Below, in pieces: positions 26,491 through 35,666 of a stretch of 64,000 bases of DNA. The notes under the pieces were generated by a model that did not search any database, was not told where the DNA came from, and saw only the letters and a program-made list of their open reading frames with translations. Position numbers and translations under genes: made by a program. The DNA comes from Paenibacillus tarimensis. GTDB lineage: Bacteria; Bacillota; Bacilli; Paenibacillales; Paenibacillaceae. How positions within the stretch are numbered: the first letter of the stretch is position 1; every line of letters starts with the position of its first letter. The DNA lies in the NCBI RefSeq assembly GCF_021532315.1, contig NZ_JAKGAO010000006.1, positions 248,001-312,000 on the forward strand, in the 5' to 3' direction.

Positions 26491-27897
26491 ATGGGAGAAC
26501 GAGAGGAAACTATTTATCTCAAGCACTATGTGAAGCAGCACCCGGATAACAAGATGGCCTGGTATTTGCTCGGCAAGGAATATACGATTCAGGGCAAAGA
26601 GGCCAAAGCGAACTACTGTTATCTGCAATCCGGAACCGTATATGAAGCCTTCGAACGAAAGAAGCATCCGCTTCTTGCGGAAACACCGCAGGAAGCCATC
26701 GCCACCTATAATCGCCAGCGCCGCAAGCGGCGTTACCTGTCCAGGGCTGTCTTGCTCTCCATTATACTGCTGGCCGGTTCGGTATTTGCCCCGGGTACGC
26801 CTTGGAAGCTTGAGCGAAGTCTGCCGGGAGCTAACAAGTCTGCTGTTCAGGCGGTACCAGCAGCCGTAGAAGCGGATGTATTGAACCGCACAGCGGTTGT
26901 ATTCGCTTCAGAGGCTACGGCGGAAGCTGCAGGAGAAGCGGCGGCCCCGCTGTTGTACGGGGGAATGAAGCCTGCCTACGGGCTAACCGTCCATCAAGAG
27001 GAGCAGGATGAATGGACATTGTGGACCGGAGCTGCGGATGTGCTCATGTCTGTGACAAGCAGCCTGGATGGTTCGCGGTCTGATGTGCGCTGGCACAGCA
27101 ATGAAGCCTGCCGGTGTGAGGCGGAGCCTGCTGCTGATGCGCCAGGCTTCTTAGAGGAATGGAAGGCAGACCGTGAACGGCAGTGGGTGCTGGCCGGCGC
27201 AATTGAGCATTACCGCCAGCGCGAAGGAACTTGGCCAAAGACGCTGGGCGAACTGGCAAGACCCTATCCGGACAACGCACTATCAGGTGTATCAGCAAGA
27301 ATGTCAGAGCTGTTCCCGCAAGTTATGAAACAGTTGAAGAGTTATCGGGATGAAGGTAACGGCGGTTTTAACGGCAGCAGCAGCCCGCCGGCTGAGGTGT
27401 CTGGTGCAGGTGCCGCTGCAGAGCCGCTCAATGCAGGAATAGACGACAATCTGCCGGACGAGCCATTAGAAATTGTCATTGACCGTGCGAACTACAGGCT
27501 GGCACTTAAGAGCGGGAAGACGATCATCCGCAGCTACGCAGTAGGGCTGGGCGGTGAGAAGACGCCGAATGGGACTTTTCATATCTCAGAGAAGGTAAGG
27601 AATCCGAACGGGCGGGATAACGGTGAGTTTGGGAGCAGAGGAATGACGCTGTCTGATACGTTGTATGCCATACATGGGACAGATGAGCCGGACAGTATAG
27701 GCAAGGATGAGTCGCTAGGATGTGTCCGCATGCTGAGGGAGGATCTCGAGGAGCTCTATGATATGGTCACGCTGGGGACGAAGGTAACCATCACGAGCGG
27801 GGTGCTTCCCGATCATAAATCGCAGCCCGCTCAGCGATTCAAGCTTGAGCCTAAGGCGGATGAGACGAACCCCTCCAAGGTGTACCGCTGGCTGTAA
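26491..27897 (+). CDS. L,D-transpeptidase (YkuD) with cytoplasmic TPR-like head
   Basis: A 468-residue protein. The first 60 residues (HYVKQHPDNKMAWYLLGKEY) look like a TPR unit, followed by a basic stretch and one span (AVLLSIILLAGSVFAPG, about 87-103). The external part ends in a YkuD domain (residues 335-440) with YAIHGTDEPDSIGKDESLGC VRM, where the His and the Cys of the SLGCVRM motif are catalytic. Such enzymes make 3-3 or other L,D crosslinks in peptidoglycan, often in spores. An N-terminal soluble module inside the cell is unusual for this family. The start is ATG at 26491 after GGAGG. Stands alone after a terminator. Confidence 0.9.
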   Translation: MGEREETIYLKHYVKQHPDNKMAWYLLGKEYTIQGKEAKANYCYLQSGTVYEAFERKKHPLLAETPQEAIATYNRQRRKRRYLSRAVLLSIILLAGSVFAPGTPWKLERSLPGANKSAVQAVPAAVEADVLNRTAVVFASEATAEAAGEAAAPLLYGGMKPAYGLTVHQEEQDEWTLWTGAADVLMSVTSSLDGSRSDVRWHSNEACRCEAEPAADAPGFLEEWKADRERQWVLAGAIEHYRQREGTWPKTLGELARPYPDNALSGVSARMSELFPQVMKQLKSYRDEGNGGFNGSSSPPAEVSGAGAAAEPLNAGIDDNLPDEPLEIVIDRANYRLALKSGKTIIRSYAVGLGGEKTPNGTFHISEKVRNPNGRDNGEFGSRGMTLSDTLYAIHGTDEPDSIGKDESLGCVRMLREDLEELYDMVTLGTKVTITSGVLPDHKSQPAQRFKLEPKADETNPSKVYRWL

Positions 27898-27970
27898 GTA
27901 GCTAGACCTGGCGGGGGAAGCTGGCTCGTCCCGTTATCCGGCCGCTGGGGCTGTCAGATAAGAGCAGCCG

Positions 27971-28108
27971 TTAGCCGTTTATGACTAACAGGACAGCCAT
28001 GCCGATGATGACAAAGGCTGCAGCCGCGCCGATCCAGATCAGCGCTTTTCGGTTAACGGTTTCTTGCGGCTTGGCTTTTATCACGGGCGGTTTGCGTCTT
28101 GCACTCAT
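27971..28108 (-). CDS. Small single-span membrane protein, 45 residues
   Basis: Begins MSARRKPPVIKAKPQETVNR, a basic head, followed by a hydrophobic helix ALIWIGAAAAFVIIGMAVLL ending near the C-terminus. The start is chosen because AGAGAGG lies 9 bases upstream; the longer upstream frame lacks a ribosome site. No family recognised. It sits in an otherwise empty gap of about 370 bases between the transpeptidase and pyrD, divergent from pyrD. Confidence 0.7.
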   Translation of the reverse strand: MSARRKPPVIKAKPQETVNRKALIWIGAAAAFVIIGMAVLLVING

Positions 28109-28270
28109 GAGATTCAACCTCTCTTTGGTGTGTGATATGCTTATTGTAATCGTTTTCCCCGGTACCCGCAACAAAAGCGGCAGGCAGAAGGTTAACGGGA
28201 CATCTTTCCTTTTGGAGTGGAAAAAGCTAAACTGTTTCCTAGAGCCTAATTAAGGAACGGAGATGAATGG

Positions 28271-29368
28271 ATGCTGTACCGCAAGTTTGCCAAACCTTTT
28301 TTCTTCAAGATGGACCCCGAGAAGGCCCATCATCTTGTTATAGATGGTCTGCATACCGCTGCCCGGATTCCGGGCATGAAAGCTGTTATGAACGGCATGT
28401 ACGGTGTGCAGGCACCTAATGAGCTGAGGGTGAAGCTCCTTGGCCTTGATTTTGATCATCCGGTAGGGCTTGCGGCCGGTTTAGATAAGAATGCGAAAGC
28501 GGTGGAGGGATTTTCACGAATCGGCCTGTCTTTCATGGAGGTTGGAACAGTAACCCCGAAGGGCCAGCCTGGCAATGAGCTGCCCCGGCTTTTCCGGCTG
28601 CCGCCGGATGAAGCGCTTGTGAACCGCATGGGCTTCAACAATGATGGAGCCGAAGCGATGGCAGAGCGTCTTGGGAAGCTGCCGGACCGCCGTATTCCAA
28701 TCGCCGTTAATATCGGCAAGAATAAGGCGACGCCCAATGAACAGGCTTACGAGGATTATCGCGCCTGCCTCCGCAGGCTGTACCGCTACGGTGATTTCTT
28801 TGTGGTTAATATCAGCTCTCCCAATACGCCGGGGCTCCGCAGTCTTCAGCATGGCGATGAGCTGCGTATGCTGCTGGCCGAGGTGAAGGATGAAATGGCT
28901 AAACAGGCGTCGGCGGTGCGTGAGCCGGTAAAGCCTGTACTCGTCAAGATTGCGCCTGATATGAACGAGGAAGAGCTTGAAATGACCGTGGATACGATCC
29001 GCCAGAGCGGCGTAGATGGGATTATAGCCACGAATACTACGCTTTCCCGTGAAGGGCTGCTTCATGAGCATAAGAGGGAAGCCGGGGGCTTGAGCGGCAG
29101 GCCGCTGTCCGTAAGATCAACGGAAGTGGTACGCTCGATTTACCGTCTAACCGAAGGGAGCCTGCCGATCATCGGATCAGGCGGCATCTTCTCGGCTGAG
29201 GACGCATACGATAAAATCCGCGCAGGCGCGTCACTCGTCGAAATCTATACGGCACTTATTTATAAGGGACCTGGCGTGCTTCGTGAACTGACGGGCGGCT
29301 TGCTCAAGCTGCTGCAGCGGGACGGTTTCCGCCATATACAGGATGCGATTGGGGCCGATCATCATTAA
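28271..29368 (+). CDS. pyrD: Dihydroorotate dehydrogenase (quinone), class 2
   Basis: A 365-residue FMN enzyme that oxidises dihydroorotate to orotate in pyrimidine synthesis, passing electrons to the quinone pool. The N-terminal membrane-associating helix (MLYRKFAKPFFFKMDPEKAH) marks class 2. The barrel carries VGLAAGLDKNAKAV, VNRMGFNNDGA, VVNISSPNTPGLR with the catalytic Ser, IIATNTTLSREG and GSGGIFSAEDA for FMN phosphate. It lies apart from any pyr operon. RelQ follows 22 bases downstream. Confidence 0.97.
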   Translation: MLYRKFAKPFFFKMDPEKAHHLVIDGLHTAARIPGMKAVMNGMYGVQAPNELRVKLLGLDFDHPVGLAAGLDKNAKAVEGFSRIGLSFMEVGTVTPKGQPGNELPRLFRLPPDEALVNRMGFNNDGAEAMAERLGKLPDRRIPIAVNIGKNKATPNEQAYEDYRACLRRLYRYGDFFVVNISSPNTPGLRSLQHGDELRMLLAEVKDEMAKQASAVREPVKPVLVKIAPDMNEEELEMTVDTIRQSGVDGIIATNTTLSREGLLHEHKREAGGLSGRPLSVRSTEVVRSIYRLTEGSLPIIGSGGIFSAEDAYDKIRAGASLVEIYTALIYKGPGVLRELTGGLLKLLQRDGFRHIQDAIGADHH

Positions 29369-29390
29369 TTAACAGTCAGGAGGCGGCATT

Positions 29391-30194
29391 ATGGACGGAC
29401 GGGACTGGAACCTGTTCTTGATCCCCTATGAGCAGGCGGTTGAGGAATTAAAGGTGAAATTCAAGACGCTCCGCGGTGAATTGAAAACGAGGGAGGCATA
29501 TGCCCCAATTGAATTTGTCACCGGCCGTGTGAAGAGAATTTCCAGCATTTTAGACAAGGCAAAGCGGCTTAATGTCCCGATGGACAAGATTGAAACCGGC
29601 ATAGAGGATATCGCTGGTATCCGTATCATGTGCCAGTTTGTGGAGGATATTCATCGTGTAGCCGACTCCATCCGCAGCAGGAAGGACCTTAAGCTGGTCT
29701 ATGAGAAAGATTATATAACGAACTTCAAGGACAGCGGCTATCGCAGCTATCATATGATCGTGGAATATCCCGTGCAGACGGCGCTTGGCTTAAAGAAGGT
29801 GCTGGCTGAGGTGCAGATTCGGACTCTAGCCATGAATTTCTGGGCGACAATCGAGCATTCTCTTAACTATAAATATAAAGAAAGCTTGCCCGACGACGTG
29901 CGAATCCGGCTGCGCAAGGCAGCAGAGGCCGCATTCCAGCTGGATACGGAGATGTCGAGCATCCGGCAGGAAATACTGGAGGCACAGCGGGATTTTGAGG
30001 AAAAATCCAATGTCGTGTCCAAGGTGCTTGCAGACATCCAGGATCTCTATTTTTACAACCGTGTTCGAGAAGCGGCACAGTTTCAGCTGCGGTTTAATGA
30101 GCTGTGGGAGAATGAGGATATCTTCGAGCTCAAGCAGCTGTCGCAGGATATCCAGCGAGCCCTCCTGAGAGCGAAGAAGAGCAGCAGAGCCTGA
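29391..30194 (+). CDS. relQ: Small alarmone synthetase RelQ-like ((p)ppGpp synthase)
   Basis: A 267-residue GTP pyrophosphokinase without a hydrolase domain, making (p)ppGpp or pGpp. Synthetase motifs include YAPIEFVTGRVKRISSIL, DIAGIRIMCQFVEDI, DSGYRSYHMIVEYP, and EVQIRTLAMNFWATIEHSLN. The wording matches Bacillus YjbM (RelQ) more than YwaC (RelP); the C-terminal helical tail is longer than in B. subtilis RelQ. The ATG follows AGGAGG. It trails pyrD by 22 bases, an operon that would couple alarmone and pyrimidine synthesis. Confidence 0.94.
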   Translation: MDGRDWNLFLIPYEQAVEELKVKFKTLRGELKTREAYAPIEFVTGRVKRISSILDKAKRLNVPMDKIETGIEDIAGIRIMCQFVEDIHRVADSIRSRKDLKLVYEKDYITNFKDSGYRSYHMIVEYPVQTALGLKKVLAEVQIRTLAMNFWATIEHSLNYKYKESLPDDVRIRLRKAAEAAFQLDTEMSSIRQEILEAQRDFEEKSNVVSKVLADIQDLYFYNRVREAAQFQLRFNELWENEDIFELKQLSQDIQRALLRAKKSSRA

Positions 30195-30328
30195 TTATTA
30201 ATACATACGATATGTGGTGGAGGAAGACAGGTGCTTGTTCAGTTCAGGCAGGTGCAGGCGGCTGTCGCCCTCCATCATTAGGGTAACGGGAATAAGAGCG
30301 GGGCGGTCAAGCTGCTGAAGCGGCAGTA

Positions 30329-30375
30329 GGGGCTGTCCATAGAAGATCTGGTATACAGATCCTATGGACAGCCCC
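30329..30375. repeat. Long inverted repeat between relQ and the PCYCGC gene
   Basis: GGGGCTGTCCATAG pairs with CTATGGACAGCCCC, enclosing GATCTG/CAGATC around GTATA, giving a nearly perfect 20-pair hairpin between two convergent genes. There is no T-run on either strand, so it is an atypical terminator at best. The rest of 30195-30384 shows nothing I recognise. Confidence 0.7.
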
Positions 30376-30383
30376 TCGCTTCA

Positions 30384-30917
30384 TTACGCTTCTTCCGGTG
30401 TAAAGTCCGGATTATACATGGATTCAATTGCGGCTTCAATCTCTTCAAAGGATTTGCCTTGATCAGCCAGCTCCATTACGGTGACCAGCTCCTGCTTGCA
30501 GATACCGCAGTGGGCGCTGTGATCGGTCCAGGTTACGCCATCGGCATCCTTGCTGGCGACGTAGCAGCGGAACAGCGAGTCATGCGGGTCATCCCCGCCC
30601 ATGCAGCCGCAGTAGCAGTTCAGTCTGGTAGCAATATCCTCGTAGCGAGCTACGGCTTGATACAGGTCGTTGGTCAGCTTGGTATGGTTCTTGAGAAAAT
30701 CGGGCATAACCTCAAACGATGCTGTCTTGTAATACATTTCGCTCTCTAGGCTGCCTGTATCATGGTTCTCATGAGTGCCTTCGCCTGAACCGGCTCCTCC
30801 GCCTGAGCAGCCCGCGATGATGATTAGCGTCATGACCGCCATAATAAACCCGCCGAGCAGCAGGTCATATCTGCGCCGGGCGCTGCCCGTGCCGCTGCCA
30901 GCAATTGATTGTTTCAT
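30384..30917 (-). CDS. PCYCGC-motif lipoprotein
   Basis: A 177-residue predicted lipoprotein with a lipobox at TLIIIAGC. The conserved segment ATRLNCYCGCMGGDDPHDSL with LNCYCGC, plus HSAHCGICKQELVTVMELAD, matches the PCYCGC domain family (PF13798). Many cysteines suggest metal or heme binding or redox sensing outside the cell. The ATG shares a base with the stop of the upstream thioredoxin-like gene (TAATG), so they are translationally coupled. Role unknown. Confidence 0.87.
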   Translation of the reverse strand: MKQSIAGSGTGSARRRYDLLLGGFIMAVMTLIIIAGCSGGGAGSGEGTHENHDTGSLESEMYYKTASFEVMPDFLKNHTKLTNDLYQAVARYEDIATRLNCYCGCMGGDDPHDSLFRCYVASKDADGVTWTDHSAHCGICKQELVTVMELADQGKSFEEIEAAIESMYNPDFTPEEA

Positions 30918-31426
30918 TATTCAGCCCCCTGTTCGAATCCCTTCGGATCTTGTAAGAATGCCCGGAACTGTTCTACCGTGCTGCCGGTATTTGCAGGTGC
31001 ATTCTCTTCACGGAGTCCGCCGACCAGGCGCGCAACCTCCTTGCCGTCCTCGAAGTAAGCAAGCGTAGGTGTAAAATCGATCTGATACTTGTTAAAGTAA
31101 GGTTCAAATTCGCGCAGGTTAAACTGCGGGAGATCAATGCCCAACTCCTCGGCAAGTGGCATCAGCTTAGGGGTCGTTCTTTGGCAGTGCTGACAATCTG
31201 AAGCGAAGAAGTAGACGAATGTTGCTTCGCCGCTTTGCACTTTCTTGTCCAGCTCGTCCGGCATAATGATGTTCTGGTAATTCGGATCATCGAGAATGGC
31301 TCTAGTTGCCGGGTTCAGCTGAGACGACGGCTTGTCATACAGCTCATTCTTATTCTGCTGGTTAAGAAAGAAGAGCGCACCAAATAATACTACAATCAGG
31401 CCTACATAAATCCAAAGCTTCTTCAT
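30917..31426 (-). CDS. Membrane-anchored thioredoxin-like protein
   Basis: A 169-residue protein with an N-terminal anchor (LWIYVGLIVVLFGALFFL) and an external thioredoxin fold. The active site is FFASDCQHCQRTTPKLM (CxxC as CQHC), with the cis-Pro loop DFTPTLAYFEDG. The unusual active-site dipeptide Gln-His resembles thioredoxin-like proteins that handle disulfides in secreted proteins. It is coupled to the PCYCGC lipoprotein gene, which may be its Cys-rich partner. The start ATG follows an AAGTATG context with a weak ribosome site. Confidence 0.87.
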   Translation of the reverse strand: MKKLWIYVGLIVVLFGALFFLNQQNKNELYDKPSSQLNPATRAILDDPNYQNIIMPDELDKKVQSGEATFVYFFASDCQHCQRTTPKLMPLAEELGIDLPQFNLREFEPYFNKYQIDFTPTLAYFEDGKEVARLVGGLREENAPANTGSTVEQFRAFLQDPKGFEQGAE

Positions 31427-31645
31427 ACTTGACGATCAACCCCCATTAGTGAATAATTTTGTACAAGTTTAGTAGCTTCTATTATACAACATGAGCCGGG
31501 TGTTTTGTAAAATGGCATGCCGCGGCCAGTGTGAATCGTATCACTTGGGACGCTGGTATGCCAATGGATTACGGACTGGTAAATTAATTCAACAGCTGCA
31601 GCCCGTCCCCAAAAATGCATAACAGAAAGTGAGCTGTAATAACCG

Positions 31646-33334
31646 ATGGGCATCAAGCTGCCGGAACCATTCCTCGAGAAGATGAAGCGTCTCTTGGGAA
31701 CGGAATATGAGCAATGGCTGAATACATACAACCGCAAGCGTCTGTACGGGCTGCGCGTGAATACTCTGAAGATTGAAACGGGCGACTTCCTGGCTGTCTC
31801 GCCGTTTGCAGGACTGGCACCGATTACTTGGTGCAGAGAAGGCTTTTATTATGAAGAGGAAGACCGTCCAGGCAAGCATCCCTATTACCATGCGGGTCTT
31901 TACTATATCCAAGAGCCGAGCGCGATGGTGCCTGGCGAACTGCTTGGGGTAGAGCCAGGGGACCGCGTGCTCGATCTGTGTGCCGCTCCAGGCGGGAAGA
32001 GCACACAGCTGGCAGCGAAGCTGAAGGGACAGGGTCTGCTGGTCGCCAATGACAATGCCAGGGAACGGACCAAGGCACTGGCTAAGAACATTGAGCTGGC
32101 CGGTGTCCGTAATGCTGTTGTGCTTAATGAGGATCCAGAGCGTCTTATTCCCTATTTTCGTGGTTTCTTTACGAAGATACTGGTGGATGCGCCCTGCTCG
32201 GGTGAAGGGATGTTCCGCAAGGATGAGTCCATGATTGCGGCTTGGGAGAAGCACTCGGTGGAGCGCTGCACCATTATGCAGCGCGATATCCTGCGGCATG
32301 CGGCAGAGCTGCTGGCTCCGGGCGGCCTGCTTCTCTACTCCACCTGTACCTTTTCTCCCGAGGAGAATGAAGCCCAGATCGCCCGGCTCCTCGACAGCCG
32401 GAAGGATATGGAGATTGTGCCTGTGGAGCCGCAGTTTGGCTGGTCACCTGGCCGTCCCGACTGGGCGGAGGAATTCCCGGGCGTTAACGCGGCGCAAATG
32501 GATGCCGATCAGGAGGTACAGCAGCTTCGTGCTGAGCAGGCATTGGCGGGAACCGTTAGACTGTGGCCGCATAAGCTGGCAGGCGAAGGCCATTACGCCG
32601 CTCTCCTGCGAAAGCGACGGACGGAAGCGACGGACGAGCCCCAAGCGGAAACGAATCAGCGTATTGATCAGGGAGACAGTACGGTTAGTGCAGCTGTCAA
32701 GCCGCATGTGAAGGACAAGTCTGCGCAGCTGGCGTCTGGCACCCTTCGGCGTGTTGACAAGGGGAGTGGCGAGCATAATAGCCGCCGCGACAAGAAACGT
32801 CCGGACAATCAGGGGCAAGAGTCAGGAAGGAAGGATAACAGGGGCAAGCACGGACCTGCGGCTGCATCTGATACAGATGTGATGAGCATGTGGAAGGAGT
32901 TTGCTGCCGTGAATGTGCCGGATGCCGAGCAGTGGCCGGGCATCTTGCGCGTATATGGGCGCAGATTATATTTGCAGCCTGCCGGGCTGCCGGAGTTATC
33001 AGGACTTCGAATCGTAAGAGAAGGGTGGTATCTCGGCGAGGCGGGAACCCGCCGCTTTGAGCCGTCGCAGGCATTGGCAATGGGCTTGCGGAGTGAGGAG
33101 GCAGCACGCTATTTGGGCTTAACGGACAGCACAGGTGAAGCGCTGCGCTACCTCAAGGGAGAGACGCTGCATATTGATAGGGAACGCATCGTTGTCGGAG
33201 CCGATAAGGAAGTGTCTGCTCCGGCCAGTTCATACGTGCTTGTAGGGATTAACGGTTTTCCGCTCGGCTGGGGTAAATGGGGGGACGGCATGCTGAAGAA
33301 CGGGCTGTCTCCGGGATGGAGGTGGATGGGTTGA
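31646..33334 (+). CDS. RsmF-type rRNA (cytosine-5) methyltransferase, long form
   Basis: A 562-residue RsmB/NOP-family methyltransferase. SAM motif VLDLCAAPGGKSTQLAAKL, the catalytic Cys in VDAPCSGEGMFRKD and the second Cys in YSTCTFSPEENEAQI are all present. An insert of about 95 residues (325-420, RRTEATDEPQAETNQRID and similar) is highly charged and low complexity, likely a flexible linker. The C-terminal part (430-562) resembles the PUA-like RsmF_B domain (YLKGETLHIDRERI). Its stop overlaps the start of the RsuA gene (TTGA). A paralogue lies 0.8 kb downstream on the other strand. Confidence 0.9.
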   Translation: MGIKLPEPFLEKMKRLLGTEYEQWLNTYNRKRLYGLRVNTLKIETGDFLAVSPFAGLAPITWCREGFYYEEEDRPGKHPYYHAGLYYIQEPSAMVPGELLGVEPGDRVLDLCAAPGGKSTQLAAKLKGQGLLVANDNARERTKALAKNIELAGVRNAVVLNEDPERLIPYFRGFFTKILVDAPCSGEGMFRKDESMIAAWEKHSVERCTIMQRDILRHAAELLAPGGLLLYSTCTFSPEENEAQIARLLDSRKDMEIVPVEPQFGWSPGRPDWAEEFPGVNAAQMDADQEVQQLRAEQALAGTVRLWPHKLAGEGHYAALLRKRRTEATDEPQAETNQRIDQGDSTVSAAVKPHVKDKSAQLASGTLRRVDKGSGEHNSRRDKKRPDNQGQESGRKDNRGKHGPAAASDTDVMSMWKEFAAVNVPDAEQWPGILRVYGRRLYLQPAGLPELSGLRIVREGWYLGEAGTRRFEPSQALAMGLRSEEAARYLGLTDSTGEALRYLKGETLHIDRERIVVGADKEVSAPASSYVLVGINGFPLGWGKWGDGMLKNGLSPGWRWMG

Positions 33335-34086
33335 GCAAAAAGATCCGGCTGGATAAGATGCTGGCCAATATGGGCCTTGGAACGCGCAGTGAAATCAAGA
33401 AGGCCGTGAAGCAGGGCAGGGTAACGGTGGAAGGGAAGGCCGTTAAGGACAGCGGAATCCAGGTCGATCCTTTCCAGGATCATGTGGAGCTCGACGGCGA
33501 GGCTGTCAGCTATCGGGAGACCATCTATCTTATGCTGAACAAGCCGCAGGGAGTTATATCGGCAACGGAAGATACCAGGGACAAAACGGTGCTGGACCTG
33601 CTGGAGCCTCAGGACCGTGTCCTTGCCCCCTTCCCCGTTGGCAGACTGGACAAGGATACGGAAGGGCTCCTGCTGCTGACGAATGACGGCCAGCTCGCCC
33701 ATGAGCTGCTGTCACCGCGCAAGCATGTGGATAAGACCTATGAAGCGGAGGTATCCGGTCTGGTAGGGGAAGCGGACATCCAGGCATTCAAGGCAGGTGT
33801 AACGCTAGATGACGGCTATGTCACCATGCCTGCCAGACTGACAGTCCTCCGGACGGAGGAACAGCATGAGGGCACGGCAGTTTCTTATATCTCTCTGGTT
33901 ATTCAGGAGGGAAAATTCCATCAGGTAAAGCGAATGTTCGAAGCAGTCGGCAAGAAAGTAATCTTCCTCAAAAGGGTAGCGATGGGAACGCTGAAGCTGG
34001 ACCCTTTACTTGCATCCGGCAGCTATCGGGAGCTGACGGAAGAAGAGCTGGAAAGCTTAAAGTCGCACCGCGGACAGAGCGGTTAA
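33331..34086 (+). CDS. 16S rRNA pseudouridine synthase RsuA-type
   Basis: A 251-residue S4-domain pseudouridine synthase. An S4 RNA-binding domain (IRLDKMLANMGLGTRSEIKK) at residues 4-60 is followed by the RsuA/RluB catalytic core with FPVGRLDKDTEGLLLLTNDG, whose Asp in RLDKDTEG is catalytic. EGKFHQVKRMFEAVGKKV is the conserved C-terminal box. The TTG start is behind GGAGGTG with a 6-base gap and shares TTGA with the methyltransferase stop. The cluster looks like coupled rRNA modification. Confidence 0.93.
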   Translation: MSKKIRLDKMLANMGLGTRSEIKKAVKQGRVTVEGKAVKDSGIQVDPFQDHVELDGEAVSYRETIYLMLNKPQGVISATEDTRDKTVLDLLEPQDRVLAPFPVGRLDKDTEGLLLLTNDGQLAHELLSPRKHVDKTYEAEVSGLVGEADIQAFKAGVTLDDGYVTMPARLTVLRTEEQHEGTAVSYISLVIQEGKFHQVKRMFEAVGKKVIFLKRVAMGTLKLDPLLASGSYRELTEEELESLKSHRGQSG

Positions 34087-34148
34087 ACGGCATGCGAAAG
34101 GCCGCCTCAACTGAGCTGTCAAGGAAGCGGCCTGTACGGATGTGGCGG

Positions 34149-35540
34149 TTACATGCCCATTCTTCGCAGCCCCTTAGGATAGTGATTCTTAATCTGGCCG
34201 CCGCTAGCTTTGCCCCAACCGAGCGGGCAGCCGTCAACGGCCACAAGACCCCATCCGGTGCAGCCGCTGCCGGCCGTTATCGTCTCCCCTTTAAGATAAG
34301 CTGCTGTATCGGGGTGACCGGGAGCGGCGGTTTGAACCCATGCGGCCTCACTAGCGCGGATATGCTTTGCTAAGGCATGAGAGGGCTCTACGCGGTTCTT
34401 GCGGATGTCGCACAGATGCAGACCGCCCCGGGCAATCTTCAGGCCCGGAAGGCTGGCGGAGGTAAAGCGTTTCTCTGCATCGTGCGGAAGCCAGTACAGG
34501 GCATCGCCAAAACGGACCGGTTCACCTTGCTGAGAGAGGCTGAAGCCGGGTATAAAATCTGCTGCGAATCGTATGAACAGCTCCAGTTCAGCCGCAGCCG
34601 AGGGCGTGTTAGCCCGACCCTTGCGGCCTTTGGATTGCGCTGGATAGACGGCTGCATGCTGATTCATCACATCAGCCGCCCCGCTGTCCTGTTTGCGGAG
34701 ACGGGCAACGAAATGACCCTCACCCCGCTGCTCATGCGGCCAAATCCGTTCCTGCTGTTCGACGGTGAAGTCAGGGTGAGCCGCTGTGAAAGCTTCAATT
34801 ACGCTCTCGTTCTCAGAACGGTTAAAGGTACATGTGGAGTACACCAGTATACCGCCTGGCTTCAGCATAATAGCTGCATGACGGAGGATGTCTGATGACC
34901 TGCTGGCGCACATTGCGACATGCTCGGGAGACCACTCGGTCATGGCGTCCGGATCCTTGCGGAACATTCCTTCGCCGGAACAAGGTGAATCGAGCAGAAT
35001 ACGGTCGAAGAACGCCGGGAAACGTGCAGACAGCCGATCCGGTGTTTCATTCGTGACAACGGTACGCGCAAAGCCCAGCCGTTCCATATTTTCGCTTAGT
35101 ATCCTGGCACGGGCTGGGTGAATTTCATTCGAGATTAACAGGCCGCGTTCATTCATCTTGCCTGCTATCTGCGTTGATTTGCCGCCTGGTGCCGCCGCCA
35201 GATCAAGTATCGTTTCCCCAGGCTGGGGATCAAGAAGCTCTACGGCCGACATGGCGGACGGTTCCTGGATATAGTAGAGACCGGCATCATGGTACGGGTG
35301 TTTGCCCGGCCGGGCGGATTCGTCATAGTAATATCCTGTGGAGCACCATGGAACAGGCTCAAGTTTGAAGAGATTATGTATGCTGCCGAATAAGTCCGGG
35401 TTTGATGCAAGCTTGCCCGGATGTATCCGCAGGCCGTATGTTCTAGCTTCATTATAGCTCTGCAGAAAAGCAGCCGCTGCCGCTTCATCGAGCATGTCCT
35501 GCATCTGGGCGATATAAGCATGAGGTAAAACCACTTCCAA
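34149..35540 (-). CDS. RsmF-type rRNA (cytosine-5) methyltransferase, short form
   Basis: A 463-residue paralogue of the preceding methyltransferase. ILDLAAAPGGKSTQIAGKM, LLDSPCSGEGMFRKDPDAM and YSTCTFNRSENESVIEAF carry the SAM site and both cysteines. It lacks the long hydrophilic insert of the other copy. The C-terminal RsmF_B-like part ends with LVAVDGCPLGWGKASGGQIK. It is convergent with the RsuA unit. The two copies share the architecture and probably modify different cytosines, but this cannot be read from sequence alone. The ATG is at 35540; its ribosome site is moderate (GGAGAC region). Confidence 0.9.
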   Translation of the reverse strand: MEVVLPHAYIAQMQDMLDEAAAAAFLQSYNEARTYGLRIHPGKLASNPDLFGSIHNLFKLEPVPWCSTGYYYDESARPGKHPYHDAGLYYIQEPSAMSAVELLDPQPGETILDLAAAPGGKSTQIAGKMNERGLLISNEIHPARARILSENMERLGFARTVVTNETPDRLSARFPAFFDRILLDSPCSGEGMFRKDPDAMTEWSPEHVAMCASRSSDILRHAAIMLKPGGILVYSTCTFNRSENESVIEAFTAAHPDFTVEQQERIWPHEQRGEGHFVARLRKQDSGAADVMNQHAAVYPAQSKGRKGRANTPSAAAELELFIRFAADFIPGFSLSQQGEPVRFGDALYWLPHDAEKRFTSASLPGLKIARGGLHLCDIRKNRVEPSHALAKHIRASEAAWVQTAAPGHPDTAAYLKGETITAGSGCTGWGLVAVDGCPLGWGKASGGQIKNHYPKGLRRMGM

Positions 35541-35666
35541 TGTCTCCTTCGCTAACGGTTATGGTGATTCGTTTCTAGTCCGGCTGGTCCGCTGGACTCA
35601 TTAAATCTTCATGATTATATCATAAGGTTCGATTGCTGGCTTAACGGAGAGGAGCCGGGCAATGCT

